Shown: positions 17,963 to 28,175, counted from the stretch's first letter. The stretch is 64,000 nucleotides of DNA from Brucella anthropi_A (GCF_046630315.1 NZ_LQBD01000005.1:1-64000); one strand, 5' to 3'. The notes: generated by a model not told the origin, from the letters alone. Numbers and translations: made by a program.

Positions 17963-19091
17963 TCAGTCGATATCGTCGATCATTTCGCCGCCACCCTGAA
18001 TACGGTGGGCAAGGGCTGCTTCCATGAATGGCGTAACCGAACCATCCAGCACTTCCTGCGGGTTGGTGCTTTCAACGCCCGTGCGCAGATCCTTGACGAG
18101 CTGATAAGGCTGGAGCACGTAAGAGCGAATCTGATGCCCCCAACCAATATCGGTCTTGGTGGCATTTGCCGCGTCCGTCGCTTCCTCGCGCTTTTTCAGC
18201 TCCTCTTCATAGAGCCGGGCGCGCAGCATCGACCATGCCTTTTCGCGGTTCTTGTGCTGCGAGCGTTCCGCCTGGCACTGCACCACGATGCCGGTCGCGA
18301 TGTGCGTGATACGCACGGCCGAATCGGTGGTGTTGACATGCTGGCCGCCCGCGCCCGATGCGCGATAGGTATCGATGCGAACATCCGCTTCCGTGACCTG
18401 CACGTCGATATTGTCATCGATGACAGGATAGACCCAGATACTGGCAAAGGACGTGTGGCGACGGGCATTCGAATCATATGGCGAGATTCGCACCAGGCGA
18501 TGCACGCCAGATTCCGTTTTCAGCATGCCGTAGGAATTGTGCCCCTTGACGAGAATGGTTGCGGACTTGATGCCCGCTTCCTCGCCCTCATGCACTTCCA
18601 TGACCTCGACCTTGCGCCCGTTGCGCTCGGCCCAGCGCGTATACATGCGCAGGAGCATCGACGCCCAATCCTGGCTTTCCGTGCCGCCAGCGCCAGCGTG
18701 AACCTCAAGATAGGTATCGTTCGCGTCCGCTTCACCGGACAGGAGCATATCGATCTGGCGACGGTCGATCTCTTCCTTCAGTTCGCGGATGGTGTTTTCC
18801 GCATCCTGAATGATCGACTTGTCGTCTTCTTCCTCGCCCATGGCGATAAGCTCGACACTGTCGTTCAAGGTCTGCGTCAGGTGGTTGATGCCATTGATGC
18901 TGTCCTCCAGTTGCTGGCGCTCGCGCATCAGCTTCTGGGCTTCCTGGGCATCATTCCAAAGCGTGGGATCTTCGGCTTTCTGATTGAGATAGCCGAGACG
19001 TTTTATCGCCTGATCCCAGTCAAAGATGCCTCCTCAGCAGGCTTATGGCCTGCTGGATTTCGTCAACCAGCGTCTCGATTTCCGCGCGCAT
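17963..19091 (-). CDS. prfB: Peptide chain release factor 2, via programmed +1 frameshift
   Basis: RF2 terminates translation at UGA and UAA. The gene is in two frames: a 23-codon leader from ATG at 19091 ends at an in-frame TGA (19020-19022), and the remainder is read in the +1 frame from GAC, giving 375 residues, the normal RF2 length. The junction CTT TGA C with AGGAGG just upstream matches the autoregulatory RF2 shift site. The GGQ hydrolysis motif is at residues 248-250. The stop-recognition tripeptide that is SPF in E. coli reads SPY here (residues 203-205). An automatic caller would report only a truncated 321-residue protein starting at 18928. Confidence 0.95.
19019..19034 (-). promoter_or_regulatory. 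prfB +1 frameshift site
   Basis: Read on the minus strand the site is AGGAGG-CAT-CTT-TGA-C. The internal Shine-Dalgarno sits at the same distance from the slippery CTT and the TGA as in E. coli prfB (AGGGGG-TAT-CTT-TGA-C). Slow termination at UGA when RF2 is scarce promotes the shift, which gives autogenous control. Confidence 0.95.
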
Positions 19092-19250
19092 GGGCAAATC
19101 GTTCCTTCACTATCAGTCTATTTCATTTGAGAAGCCGGGGCACTCGGTTACGAAGCCCGGTCTTTCAGGCATGGACGAATAGCGCCCAAGCGCCGCGGAC
19201 CATAGTGAGCACGCGGCGCGGTGTAAAGGGCAAAGCCCTGCTTTTCCCGA

Positions 19251-21710
19251 TCAGTAAAGCCCGCCGGAACCCGAGTTGATCGCACGCGTTGCCTGCGGCG
19301 ATTGTGGCGCAACCGGTGAACCCTCGCGGAACGTGTCCATGCCGATGACCGAATAGCTGTCCGACGGGCCCGTACCCGGCTTGAACGCTTCCATGAATAC
19401 GTTCGGATCACCCGGATTGGTGCGCATGCCGGTCTTGCGGTTGATCGCGATGACGGTCATGCCTTCAGGAACACGGAAATCCACTTTCGGCGTTCCGGCC
19501 AGAGCCTGCTCCATGAAGGACTTGAACACAGGCGCCGCCAGACCGCCACCCGTATTGCCGCGCCCAAGCGGTGTCGGCGTGTCGTAGCCCATGAAGACGC
19601 CGACCACGAGATCGGGCGTGAAGCCGACGAACCAGGCATCCTTCTCATCGTTGGTCGTGCCGGTCTTGCCGGCCATCGGACGGTCAAGGCTCTTCAATAT
19701 CTGCGCAGTGCCGCGCTGGACCACGCCTTCCATCATGGAGGTGATCTGATAGGCGGTCATCGGATCGAGAACCTGATCGCGATTGTCGATCAGCGTCGGC
19801 TCTTCCTGATTGGCCCAATCCTGCGCGTTGCAGCCTTCGCACTGGCGGTTGTCGTGCTTGAACACGGTTTTGCCGTAGCGGTCCTGAATGCGGTCGATCA
19901 TCGACGGCGTGATGCTCTGTCCGCCATTGGCGATGATGGAATAGGCCGTCACCATGCGCAGGACCGTCGTTTCGCCGGCACCAAGCGCCATGGAGAGAAC
20001 CGGCAGCATCTTGTCATAGATGCCGAAGCGCTCGGCATATTCGGCGACGAGCTTCATGCCCATGTCCTGCGCCAGACGCACGGTCATCACGTTACGCGAC
20101 TGTTCGATGCCGTAGCGCAGCGTGGACGGGCCGGCAAACTTGCCCGAATAGTTTTTCGGCGCCCACACGCCAAGCGAACCGCCCTGGTCGACTTCCAGCG
20201 GTCCATCAAGAACCACGGAAGCGGGCGTATAGCCATTGTCGAGGGCAGCCGCATAGACGAACGGCTTGAACGACGAACCCGGCTGGCGATAGGCCTGGGT
20301 TGCGCGGTTGAATTCCGATTCCGCATAGGAGAAACCGCCCACCATGGCCAGAACACGGCCTGTATGCGGGTCCATGGCGACAAGGGCGCCTTCGAGCTTC
20401 GGCGGCTGTTGGAGACGATAGCGGGAATCGCCTTCCTTGGAGACATAGATGATGTCTCCGGCTTTCAGGACGCCTTCCGGCGACTTCGCGCTCGTCCGCT
20501 TGCCGCCAATATTGACGACGCGCATTGCCCATTTCATATCGTCGGCGGCAATGAATGCGCGCTTGCGTTCCCTGCTGCGGGACCCCGATGCCTCAAGCGG
20601 CGGCTGCAAGCCGATATCCGCGCCAGCGGCAGAAACATTGAGCACGATCGCGAGCTGCCATTCGGGCACGTCCGAATAGGACTGCATGTCGCCGAATGCC
20701 GTGCCCCAGTCATTGCCAAGCTCGACATTCTTCATCGGTCCGCGCCAGCCGCGCGCCTCGTCGTAACGCAGCAGCGCTGCCTGCAAGGATTTGCGGGCCT
20801 CGACCTGAAGGGTCGGATTGAGCGTCGTGCGCACCGAAAGACCGCCCTCATAAAGCGCATCGACGCCATATTTCTGGATGATCTGGCGGCGCACTTCCTC
20901 GGTGAAATATTCCGACGCGAACACATAATGGGCGTCCGAACGTTCCTTCACGCCGAGCGGTTGCTTCTTGGCTTCCGCGGCTTCTTCGGCGGTGATGTAG
21001 CCGTTCTCGTTCATCCGGTCGATGACCCAGTTGCGGCGCTCGATGGCGCGCTCGGGCTGGCGGAAAGGATGGTAATTGTTCGGCCCCTTCGGCAGGGCCG
21101 CAAGATAGGCGCTTTCGGCAATGGACAGTTCGCCGACCGATTTGTCGAAATAGGTCAGCGCCGCGCTGGCAATACCATAGGAGCCAAGACCGAAAAAAAT
21201 CTCGTTGAGGTAAAGCTCAAGAATACGGTCCTTGGAATATGCCTGCTCGATGCGCATCGCCAGGATGGCTTCCTTGATCTTGCGATCATAGGTCTGCTTC
21301 GACGTCAGAAGGAAGTTCTTCGCGACCTGCTGCGTGATCGTGGATGCGCCGACCGGGCGGCGGCCGGACCCCATATTCTTGACATTCGTTACCATGGCGC
21401 GGGCCAGGCCAGCAAAATCAAGACCATGATGTTCGTAGAAGGTCTTGTCCTCGGCCGAGACGAAAGCGGCCTTCACGCGGTTCGGCACGGCCTGAATGGG
21501 AATATAAAGACGGCGCTCACGGGCGAATTCCGCCATCAGGCTGCCATCCGAGGCATGAACACGCGTCATTACGGGCGGCTCGTATTTTGCGAGCACCTCG
21601 TAATCTGGCAAATCCTTCGTGAGACTTCCGACGTAAAGGGCGACGCCACCTGCCACGAGGAGCATCAGCACCGTCCCGATCCCGAAGAAATATCCGATAA
21701 GCCTTACCAT
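19251..21710 (-). CDS. mrcA: Penicillin-binding protein 1A
   Basis: An 819-residue class A PBP that polymerises glycan and cross-links peptides. After a short N-terminal anchor (residues 6-27), the GT51 domain carries EDKTFYEHHGLDF with the catalytic glutamate; an OB-like insert follows, and the transpeptidase domain carries SxxK in QPGSSFKPF, SRN, and the KTGT box in GKTGTTNDEKDAW. All catalytic motifs are intact. The gene heads towards prfB, same strand, and is divergent from nothing close; its promoter lies in the 257-base gap shared with the upstream amidase terminator region. Confidence 0.94.
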   Translation of the reverse strand: MVRLIGYFFGIGTVLMLLVAGGVALYVGSLTKDLPDYEVLAKYEPPVMTRVHASDGSLMAEFARERRLYIPIQAVPNRVKAAFVSAEDKTFYEHHGLDFAGLARAMVTNVKNMGSGRRPVGASTITQQVAKNFLLTSKQTYDRKIKEAILAMRIEQAYSKDRILELYLNEIFFGLGSYGIASAALTYFDKSVGELSIAESAYLAALPKGPNNYHPFRQPERAIERRNWVIDRMNENGYITAEEAAEAKKQPLGVKERSDAHYVFASEYFTEEVRRQIIQKYGVDALYEGGLSVRTTLNPTLQVEARKSLQAALLRYDEARGWRGPMKNVELGNDWGTAFGDMQSYSDVPEWQLAIVLNVSAAGADIGLQPPLEASGSRSRERKRAFIAADDMKWAMRVVNIGGKRTSAKSPEGVLKAGDIIYVSKEGDSRYRLQQPPKLEGALVAMDPHTGRVLAMVGGFSYAESEFNRATQAYRQPGSSFKPFVYAAALDNGYTPASVVLDGPLEVDQGGSLGVWAPKNYSGKFAGPSTLRYGIEQSRNVMTVRLAQDMGMKLVAEYAERFGIYDKMLPVLSMALGAGETTVLRMVTAYSIIANGGQSITPSMIDRIQDRYGKTVFKHDNRQCEGCNAQDWANQEEPTLIDNRDQVLDPMTAYQITSMMEGVVQRGTAQILKSLDRPMAGKTGTTNDEKDAWFVGFTPDLVVGVFMGYDTPTPLGRGNTGGGLAAPVFKSFMEQALAGTPKVDFRVPEGMTVIAINRKTGMRTNPGDPNVFMEAFKPGTGPSDSYSVIGMDTFREGSPVAPQSPQATRAINSGSGGLY

Positions 21711-21967
21711 AAATGCGGAATCCTGCCTTCAGATTATTCATATGATAAGGGTCAAAGCACCAACAGCCAACCCTTTAACCCAATCATGCCATATGGCAAC
21801 CAGTGGCTTAGTGACCAGCAAATGCGTCAAAGGCAAGATGGTTTACATGTTTTTACCAATTTAACGCGATCACTTTCTTCTGCGTGACGAAAATCCGCAA
21901 AACTGTTGCAAGCATGCATCTTATGCCAAATCGCTAAGATGCCGACGCTATCCATGCCTTGCAGCCC

Positions 21968-23206
21968 CTACCCCCTGGTCAGGCTTGCCGGGTGCTTCAG
22001 GGTTTCAAACGCCTTGATGGCGACCGCCAGCCGATCCGCCAGTTTTTTGCGCCATTCGGGATTGCTGATCAGCTTTTCGTCCTCGGCATTGGACAAATAG
22101 CCGATCTCGATCAGGACGGAGGGAACATCGGGTGCGCGCAGCACCTGAAAACCGGCGAAGCGATGCGGATTGTTGATGAGATTCACCTGCCCTTGCAGGG
22201 AATGAATCACCTTCTCGGCGAAACTCAGCGAGAATGTATGCGTCTCCCGCCGTGTCAGATCGAGGAGAATGTCGGTCACTTCGGGCTGTTCCTCAGGTGC
22301 CGCCCCTGCAAGGCTGTCCGACTTGTTTTCACGTTCGGCCATGGCGCGCGCGACGGAGTCCGACGCCTTGTCGGAGATCGTATAAACCGTCGCGCCGCGA
22401 ATATCGTGCTGGTTGATCGTATCTGCATGGATGGAAATAAACAGGTCCGCCTCATGCTGGCGGGCGATCCGCACGCGCTCGGAAAGCCGCAGGAAAGTAT
22501 CGTCGTCCCGCGTCATCAGAACCTTGATATTCGGTTCCTGCGCCAGGCGATCCCGCAACTCCAGCCCGAAGGCGAGCGTCAAATCCTTTTCCTTGATACC
22601 GCTCAGGCTTTCCGCGCCGCTGTCGATGCCGCCATGACCGGGATCGATCATGACGGTAAACGGACGAGCGGCCAGCGCATTCTGCGATGCGGCCTGAACG
22701 GACTTGTCGCTCCGGTCCGTCGAACTCGTTATTTCCTCGCGGCCTTTTATCTGCTCCGCGAATTCCCGGTCCGACGTCGCAACGATATCGGCCACCAGCC
22801 GATAACCCGATGCGCTTTCGTTCTTGAGGACGCGCAGGCCCTCGACCTTGAACGGGCCGCGCAGTGTCAGGATGAGGCGCGAACGACCCTTGCCCACCAG
22901 CCCGTAACGAACGCGGGACACCAGCCCACGGGCTTCCAGGCTTTTTTCATCGAAGCCAAACCGCGTTTCCGGCAAGTCGACGACAAGGCGATGGGGATTA
23001 TCGAGCAGCAGCGTCGACAGTTTCGGTTCCCGGTCGAACATGACGACGATGCGCGTTCGCAGATCGTCACCGGCCATCCGGAAAGTCAACGCGGATAGTG
23101 GCGAGGCCACACGATCGGCAGCGAAGACGGATGCAGTCTGGAACAGCAGCACGGACAAAAGCGCAAGCAATGCCAACAGGCATCGCACGCTCGGCAATTG
23201 GGTCAT
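21968..23206 (-). CDS. amiC: N-acetylmuramoyl-L-alanine amidase with AMIN domain
   Basis: A 412-residue periplasmic amidase that removes stem peptides from peptidoglycan during cell separation. The start at 23206 gives a clean signal peptide (MTQLPSVRCLLALLALL, cleavage after VFA). The AMIN domain (roughly 30-125) directs localisation; the Amidase_3 domain shows IDPGHGGIDSG, LFISIHAD and LIEIGYLSN, which supply the zinc ligands and catalytic glutamate. Such enzymes need LytM activators such as EnvC/NlpD, and a degenerate LytM protein is encoded at about 48-49 kb. It lies directly upstream of the PBP1A gene, same strand. Confidence 0.92.
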   Translation of the reverse strand: MTQLPSVRCLLALLALLSVLLFQTASVFAADRVASPLSALTFRMAGDDLRTRIVVMFDREPKLSTLLLDNPHRLVVDLPETRFGFDEKSLEARGLVSRVRYGLVGKGRSRLILTLRGPFKVEGLRVLKNESASGYRLVADIVATSDREFAEQIKGREEITSSTDRSDKSVQAASQNALAARPFTVMIDPGHGGIDSGAESLSGIKEKDLTLAFGLELRDRLAQEPNIKVLMTRDDDTFLRLSERVRIARQHEADLFISIHADTINQHDIRGATVYTISDKASDSVARAMAERENKSDSLAGAAPEEQPEVTDILLDLTRRETHTFSLSFAEKVIHSLQGQVNLINNPHRFAGFQVLRAPDVPSVLIEIGYLSNAEDEKLISNPEWRKKLADRLAVAIKAFETLKHPASLTRG

Positions 23207-23944
23207 AGCGTTTTCAGCGCTTCGAAAATGCATCGGCTGCCACAATCAAGAACATCATTGCAAGAACATCATTGAATGACTGGTATCGATAATCGCGATA
23301 CCGGCACGCTTGCCCCTGCACCCCATCGCCCGAATACCCATGAAAACACTCGTACAGAACTACAGTTAATGAAGGATTTCCAGCCGTATTTCGACCTTGA
23401 ACGAGGCCTATACTCAGCTTTCGGCAAAATTGCGATGCGATTGTCAATTGATATTCGCACTTGTCATCGTTCAAGCGACGCCATAAAAGCTATGGAAGGT
23501 TATGGGTGAACTATCAGAATCGTTTGCCGGTTCTCAAAACGAACCGCAGGGAATGATAGTGAAAACAGCGGCATATTCGTTCGCCGCCCCCGATGACCGG
23601 CACAGAATTCAGCGGAGATGTGGCTTCCCCGCCCTCCGTTTCCATCGGCCGACTGCGCATCATCATGCGCTGTCGCCATCGCTCGGAAAGAGCAAAGAGG
23701 TCGGCCCGGCTTTTCCGGGTCATATATGAGGTCGTTTCGTTCGGAACAGCTATGGGTCAAGCAAGACTGACCATTGCGAGCCTGAAGACCGTGATCGCCA
23801 CGAGGCCGTCGCGCGCGGAGGCAGCAGCCTATATTCCGACGAACCCAGAACCATCCGGCAGATGCAGCGCAGTGAGCACGACAGCCCCCAGGGTTTCGTC
23901 CGGCGCACGCGTTTTGCGTCTTCGCGCCGGCAGGAAAGACAATA
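23207..23944. other. Long divergent regulatory region and RNase E leader
   Basis: These 738 bases separate the amidase gene from the RNase E gene. Short frames exist but none has convincing coding character or a ribosome site. A hairpin (GGTATCG / CGATACC at 23282-23302) and a short direct repeat of AAGAACATCATTG lie near the amidase end. In other bacteria the long rne leader is the target of RNase E autoregulation, which makes a long untranslated leader plausible here. Confidence 0.45.
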
Positions 23945-26728
23945 ATGTCCAACAAAATGCTTATAGATGCCTCCCACCCGGAGGAGACCCGGGTTATCGT
24001 CACACGGGGCAACAAGATTGAAGAATTCGACTTCGAGTCGGAACACAAGAAGCAGCTGAAAGGCAATATATATCTCGCACGCGTCACCCGCGTCGAACCT
24101 TCGCTTCAGGCCGCTTTCGTGGAATATGGCGGCAATCGCCACGGATTCCTCGCCTTTTCCGAAATCCATCCCGATTACTACCAGATTCCGGTAGCTGATC
24201 GCCTTGCGCTGCTTGAAGCGGAAGCAAAGGCCGCACGCGCCGAAGACGATGAGGATGAACCGCGCGCCAAGAGCGAGCGCAGCGAGCGAAATGACCGTTC
24301 GCCGCGCCGCAACCGCCGCCGCGGCCGTCGCGACGGCCAGAATGGCGAAGCGCAGGGCAATGCCGCCGACAATGGATTGCCGGCGGCCGAACCTGTGGGA
24401 CCGGCCTTTGAAAACTACGTGCCGGGCACGCCGGCCATCGCGCTTTCCCAGAAAGGCGATGTGATCTCCGAAGCCGTCGATAACGGTGACGAGGACGATA
24501 TCGAGCACGAAGAGGACATGGTCGAATCGGTCGGTTCGGAAGATGCTCTCGAAGAGCTTCCGACCCATATCCGCACCAATCGCCGTCAGTACAATATTCA
24601 GGAAGTCATCAAGCGCCGCCAGATTCTCCTGGTGCAGGTGGTCAAGGAAGAGCGCGGCAACAAGGGCGCCGCTCTCACGACCTATCTCTCGCTTGCCGGA
24701 CGCTATTCGGTGCTGATGCCGAACACGGCGCGCGGCGGCGGCATTTCGCGCAAGATCACCAATCCGCAGGACCGCAAGCGCCTGAAAGAGATCGTCAAGG
24801 AACTCGAAGTGCCGCAGGGCATGGGCGTGATCCTGCGCACGGCGGGCGCAAACCGCACCAAGGCCGAAGTCAAGCGCGACTATGAATATCTGATGCGCCT
24901 GTGGGAAAATGTGCGCACGCTGACCCTGCAATCGACGGCGCCTGCCCTCGTCTATGAGGAAGGCAGCCTCATCAAGCGCTCGATCCGCGACCTCTACAAC
25001 AAGGATATCTCGGAAATCCTGGTTGCCGGCGAAAACGGCTATCGCGAGGCCAAGGACTTCATGCGCATGCTCATGCCGAGCCATGCGAAGGTTGTGCAGC
25101 CTTATCGCGAGCAGGTTCCCATCTTCACGCGCAACGGCGTCGAGGCACAGCTCGACCGCATGCTCCTGCCGCAGGTGACGCTGAAATCCGGCGGCTATCT
25201 CATCATCAACCAGACGGAAGCGCTCGTCGCGATCGATGTCAATTCGGGCCGCTCGACACGCGAGCATTCGATTGAGGACACAGCGCTCCAGACCAATCTG
25301 GAAGCTGCCGAGGAAGTTGCCCGCCAGCTGCGCCTGCGCGACCTTGCCGGCCTGATCGTCGTCGACTTCATCGACATGGAAGAAAAGCGCAACAACCGCG
25401 CTGTCGAAAAGAAGATGAAGGAATGCCTGAAGGACGACCGCGCCCGCATTCAGGTCGGTCGCATCTCGCATTTCGGCCTGCTGGAAATGTCGCGCCAGCG
25501 CATCCGCGCATCCGTGCTCGAAAGCACGATGCAGGTCTGCCCGCATTGCGGCGGCACCGGCCATATCCGTTCGGATTCCTCCATGGCGCTGCATATCATT
25601 CGCGGCATCGAGGACTATCTGCTGCGGCACGCCGGTTTCGACATCCATGTCCGCACGCCCGCCGCTTCGGCGCTCTACGTCCTCAATCACAAGCGCCAGA
25701 TTCTTGCCGATCTGGAAGGACGCTTCGGTGTGGCGATCAGCATCGACGCCGATGAAAGCGTCGGTCATCAGCACTTCGTCATCGACAAGGGCGCTGCGTC
25801 GACACGGCCGATAACCCAGCCGCCGGTGCAGCCGATGGCCTATATCGAGGACGATATCGACGATCCGGAAATCCCGGTCGATGAGGATGAGGCCGAAGAA
25901 GAAACCAGGGTCGAAGGTCAGCCTCGCGAGGATCGCGGGGAGGAAGGCGATCGCAAGCGTCGCCGTCGCCGTCGCCGTCGCGGTGGCCGTGATCGCGAAA
26001 ACCCGGAACAGGCCGCAAAGGCTGATTCCGTTTCGGAAGAAACTTCCGATGAAGACGAGGATGCAGACGAAGCTCAAGAAACATCCTCCAGCGCTTCTTC
26101 AAGCGAGGAAGACCGCCGCAAGAAGCGTCGTCGCGGTCGCCGGGGTGGACGCAAGAACCGTCGCGACGATGAACCGCGTGCACGCAAGGTTCCTGATCCT
26201 GAATTCGTCGGATACACGCCGGTCCTGCCGGTGAAGGCCGAGGAAATCGTCGCGGAAGAGACGGCTGCGGTCGTGGTCGAGCAAACGGTCGAAGTCGCCG
26301 AAGCCGTCGCTCCGGTTGCCGAACCGGCGGTCGAGGAAAAGCCCGCCAAGCCAGCCCGCAAGCCCCGTGCCCGCAAATCCGCGAAGACTGAGGAAGCGGT
26401 CGAGGACGTGGTTGCCGTCGAGGCAGAAGAAAAGCCCGCCAAGCCAGCCCGCAAGCCGCGCGCTCGCAAGAAGGCAGCCGAAGAAGCACCCGTCGAACCG
26501 GCTGCGGTTGCTGATGAGCCCCAGGTGGAAACGGACAAGCCGAAGCGGCGCACCCGCAGGGCTGCCGTCAAGCCCGCCGTGGAGGCCGAAGAAGCGCCAG
26601 CAGTCGAAGCAGAGGTAACGACGATTGCCGAGCCGAAGAAAAACGTTGAACCTGTCGTGACTTCAAGCGAGGGCGAGGATCAAAAGCCCAAGCGTGCAGG
26701 CTGGTGGCAGAAGAAGGGTTTCTTCTGA
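23945..26728 (+). CDS. rne: Ribonuclease E/G
   Basis: A 927-residue endoribonuclease, the core of mRNA decay and rRNA/tRNA maturation. The S1 domain at the N-terminus is split by an acidic/basic insertion (about residues 90-210), as in alphaproteobacterial RNase E. The catalytic aspartates lie in VAIDVNSGRS and VVDFIDMEEK, and the zinc-link cysteines in CPHCGGTGH. The C-terminal third is disordered, with Arg-rich RNA-binding blocks (RRRRRRRGG) and a twice-repeated EEKPAKPARKPRARK unit; this part probably scaffolds a degradosome. A GACAATA ATG start with AGGAAAG upstream is well supported. Confidence 0.94.
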   Translation: MSNKMLIDASHPEETRVIVTRGNKIEEFDFESEHKKQLKGNIYLARVTRVEPSLQAAFVEYGGNRHGFLAFSEIHPDYYQIPVADRLALLEAEAKAARAEDDEDEPRAKSERSERNDRSPRRNRRRGRRDGQNGEAQGNAADNGLPAAEPVGPAFENYVPGTPAIALSQKGDVISEAVDNGDEDDIEHEEDMVESVGSEDALEELPTHIRTNRRQYNIQEVIKRRQILLVQVVKEERGNKGAALTTYLSLAGRYSVLMPNTARGGGISRKITNPQDRKRLKEIVKELEVPQGMGVILRTAGANRTKAEVKRDYEYLMRLWENVRTLTLQSTAPALVYEEGSLIKRSIRDLYNKDISEILVAGENGYREAKDFMRMLMPSHAKVVQPYREQVPIFTRNGVEAQLDRMLLPQVTLKSGGYLIINQTEALVAIDVNSGRSTREHSIEDTALQTNLEAAEEVARQLRLRDLAGLIVVDFIDMEEKRNNRAVEKKMKECLKDDRARIQVGRISHFGLLEMSRQRIRASVLESTMQVCPHCGGTGHIRSDSSMALHIIRGIEDYLLRHAGFDIHVRTPAASALYVLNHKRQILADLEGRFGVAISIDADESVGHQHFVIDKGAASTRPITQPPVQPMAYIEDDIDDPEIPVDEDEAEEETRVEGQPREDRGEEGDRKRRRRRRRRGGRDRENPEQAAKADSVSEETSDEDEDADEAQETSSSASSSEEDRRKKRRRGRRGGRKNRRDDEPRARKVPDPEFVGYTPVLPVKAEEIVAEETAAVVVEQTVEVAEAVAPVAEPAVEEKPAKPARKPRARKSAKTEEAVEDVVAVEAEEKPAKPARKPRARKKAAEEAPVEPAAVADEPQVETDKPKRRTRRAAVKPAVEAEEAPAVEAEVTTIAEPKKNVEPVVTSSEGEDQKPKRAGWWQKKGFF

Positions 26729-26751
26729 GACCCATTTCATGACTGAAATGA

Positions 26752-26778
26752 AAAAACCGGCGGAAACGCCGGTTTTTC
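26752..26778 (+). terminator. RNase E gene terminator
   Basis: Stem AAAAACCGGCG / CGCCGGTTTTT closed by a GAAA tetraloop and followed by CTTTAT. It lies 23 bases after the stop codon. Confidence 0.88.
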
Positions 26779-26822
26779 TTTATCTTTTGATATTAGTGGT
26801 CGATTGAAAAGCGGGAACTGGC

Positions 26823-27986
26823 TCAGGCTTTCTGTTGTGGCAGCCAGTCTTCCAGCCTGCGGACGGCCTCTTCCATTTCCTCGATCCTGCCGGCATAGGA
26901 AAAGCGCATCGTGCGGTGCCCGTCCAACGGGTCGAAATCGCGTCCGGGGGTCGCGGCTATGTTGATTTCAGAAATCATCCGGCGGGCAAATTCCATGCTG
27001 TCATTGGTAAAGCGCGACACATCGCAATAGGCATAGAAAGCGCCGTCCATGGGCGCGGCCAGTTTCAACCCCATGCGCGGCAGGTGATCGAGCAGGATAA
27101 GCCTGTTCCGGCGATAGCGATCCTTGACCTGCTCCAGTTCGGCCGTCGCATGAAAGGCTTCGATGGCCGCGCGCTGCGAAAGCTCCGGCGCGGAAATATA
27201 AAGGCTCTGGCTCAGCCGCTCGATTGCGCGAATATCGCCTTCGGGAAGAACCATCCAGCCAATCCGCCAGCCGGTCATGCAGTAATATTTGGAGAAGGAG
27301 TTGATGACCGTGACGTCATTGGAAATCTCCAGCGCCGTCACGTCCTCCGTTACATAGGAAAGCCTGTGGTAAATCTCGTCCGAAATCACGCGGATATCCA
27401 GGTCGCGCGCCGTTTCGATGATGGCTTTCAGTTCCGGCTTGTCGATGACCGCGCCGGTCGGATTGGCCGGACTTGCAAACAATACGCCCTTCAGGGGCTT
27501 TTCAGCGTGGGCGGCTGCGAGCGCTTCAGCCGTCAGCGATGCCGACGTTCCATTGCCGGTCGGTATTTCCACGACCTCAAGGCCCAGCGCCGTCAATATA
27601 TTGCGATAGGCGGGATAGCCCGGACGCGTGATGGCAACCCTGTCGCCCGGATCGAAATAGACCACAAAGGCGAGATTGAAGGCCGCCGACGAACCGGTCG
27701 TGACGGCGATTCGCTCCGGCGAGACGCAAACACCGTAATGATCGGCATAATGGGCGGCAATCGCCTCTCTCAGTTCGATCAGGCCGAGGGCGTTGGTATA
27801 GCCGATGCGGCCGTCTTTCAAGGCACGCTCCGCGGCTTGCCGAACAATCCCCGGCGCCGGATCGGCAGGCTGTCCTACCGCCATCGAAATAATCGGATGC
27901 CCGGCTGCGCGACGCCGGTTGGCCTCGGCCAGAACATCCATGGCGTGGAAGGGCTCAACGGCGCTGCGGCTGGAAAGAGTGACCAA
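26823..27986 (-). CDS. Class I/II PLP-dependent aminotransferase
   Basis: A 387-residue fold-type I aminotransferase (COG0436 group). The PLP lysine lies in SFSKYYCMTGWRIGW, the cofactor-binding ASPANPTGAV and the arginine in RFSYAGR are also visible. The substrate cannot be fixed from sequence; aspartate, alanine or aromatic amino acids are possible. The start is TTG at 27986, backed by GGAGG seven bases upstream, so the unusual codon is credible; an internal ATG lies 15 codons later. It is divergent from the M48 protease gene. Confidence 0.85.
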   Translation of the reverse strand: MVTLSSRSAVEPFHAMDVLAEANRRRAAGHPIISMAVGQPADPAPGIVRQAAERALKDGRIGYTNALGLIELREAIAAHYADHYGVCVSPERIAVTTGSSAAFNLAFVVYFDPGDRVAITRPGYPAYRNILTALGLEVVEIPTGNGTSASLTAEALAAAHAEKPLKGVLFASPANPTGAVIDKPELKAIIETARDLDIRVISDEIYHRLSYVTEDVTALEISNDVTVINSFSKYYCMTGWRIGWMVLPEGDIRAIERLSQSLYISAPELSQRAAIEAFHATAELEQVKDRYRRNRLILLDHLPRMGLKLAAPMDGAFYAYCDVSRFTNDSMEFARRMISEINIAATPGRDFDPLDGHRTMRFSYAGRIEEMEEAVRRLEDWLPQQKA

Positions 27987-28175
27987 CTTTACCTCCAGAA
28001 AATTGCGTATGTCGCATTCAACATCCGCCGTATAATCGTCGGATTGCTAATGCAACAGCTCCATTTGAGAAATGCGATCAAATCCCGGTATGGAGATTAT
28101 CCCACATCCGCCTATCGGTGACGGAATGCAACAGCTATAAGAGTCGCGCCGGTTTCAAGAAGGACGAACGACACG

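Noticed and set aside
17963..18928. prfB as a truncated 321-residue gene or pseudogene
   Set aside because: A full N-terminus is recovered through the canonical frameshift site, so the gene is intact.
19854..21887. 677-codon open frame on the plus strand
   Set aside because: Antisense to the PBP1A gene, whose catalytic motifs are all intact; no recognisable domain in the antisense frame.
23750..26077. 775-codon open frame on the minus strand
   Set aside because: Antisense to RNase E, mirrors its codon bias and shows no known domain.
26790..26815. AGTGGTCGATTG-like half site after the RNase E terminator
   Set aside because: Resembles one arm of the palindromes at 9 kb but no matching right arm follows.
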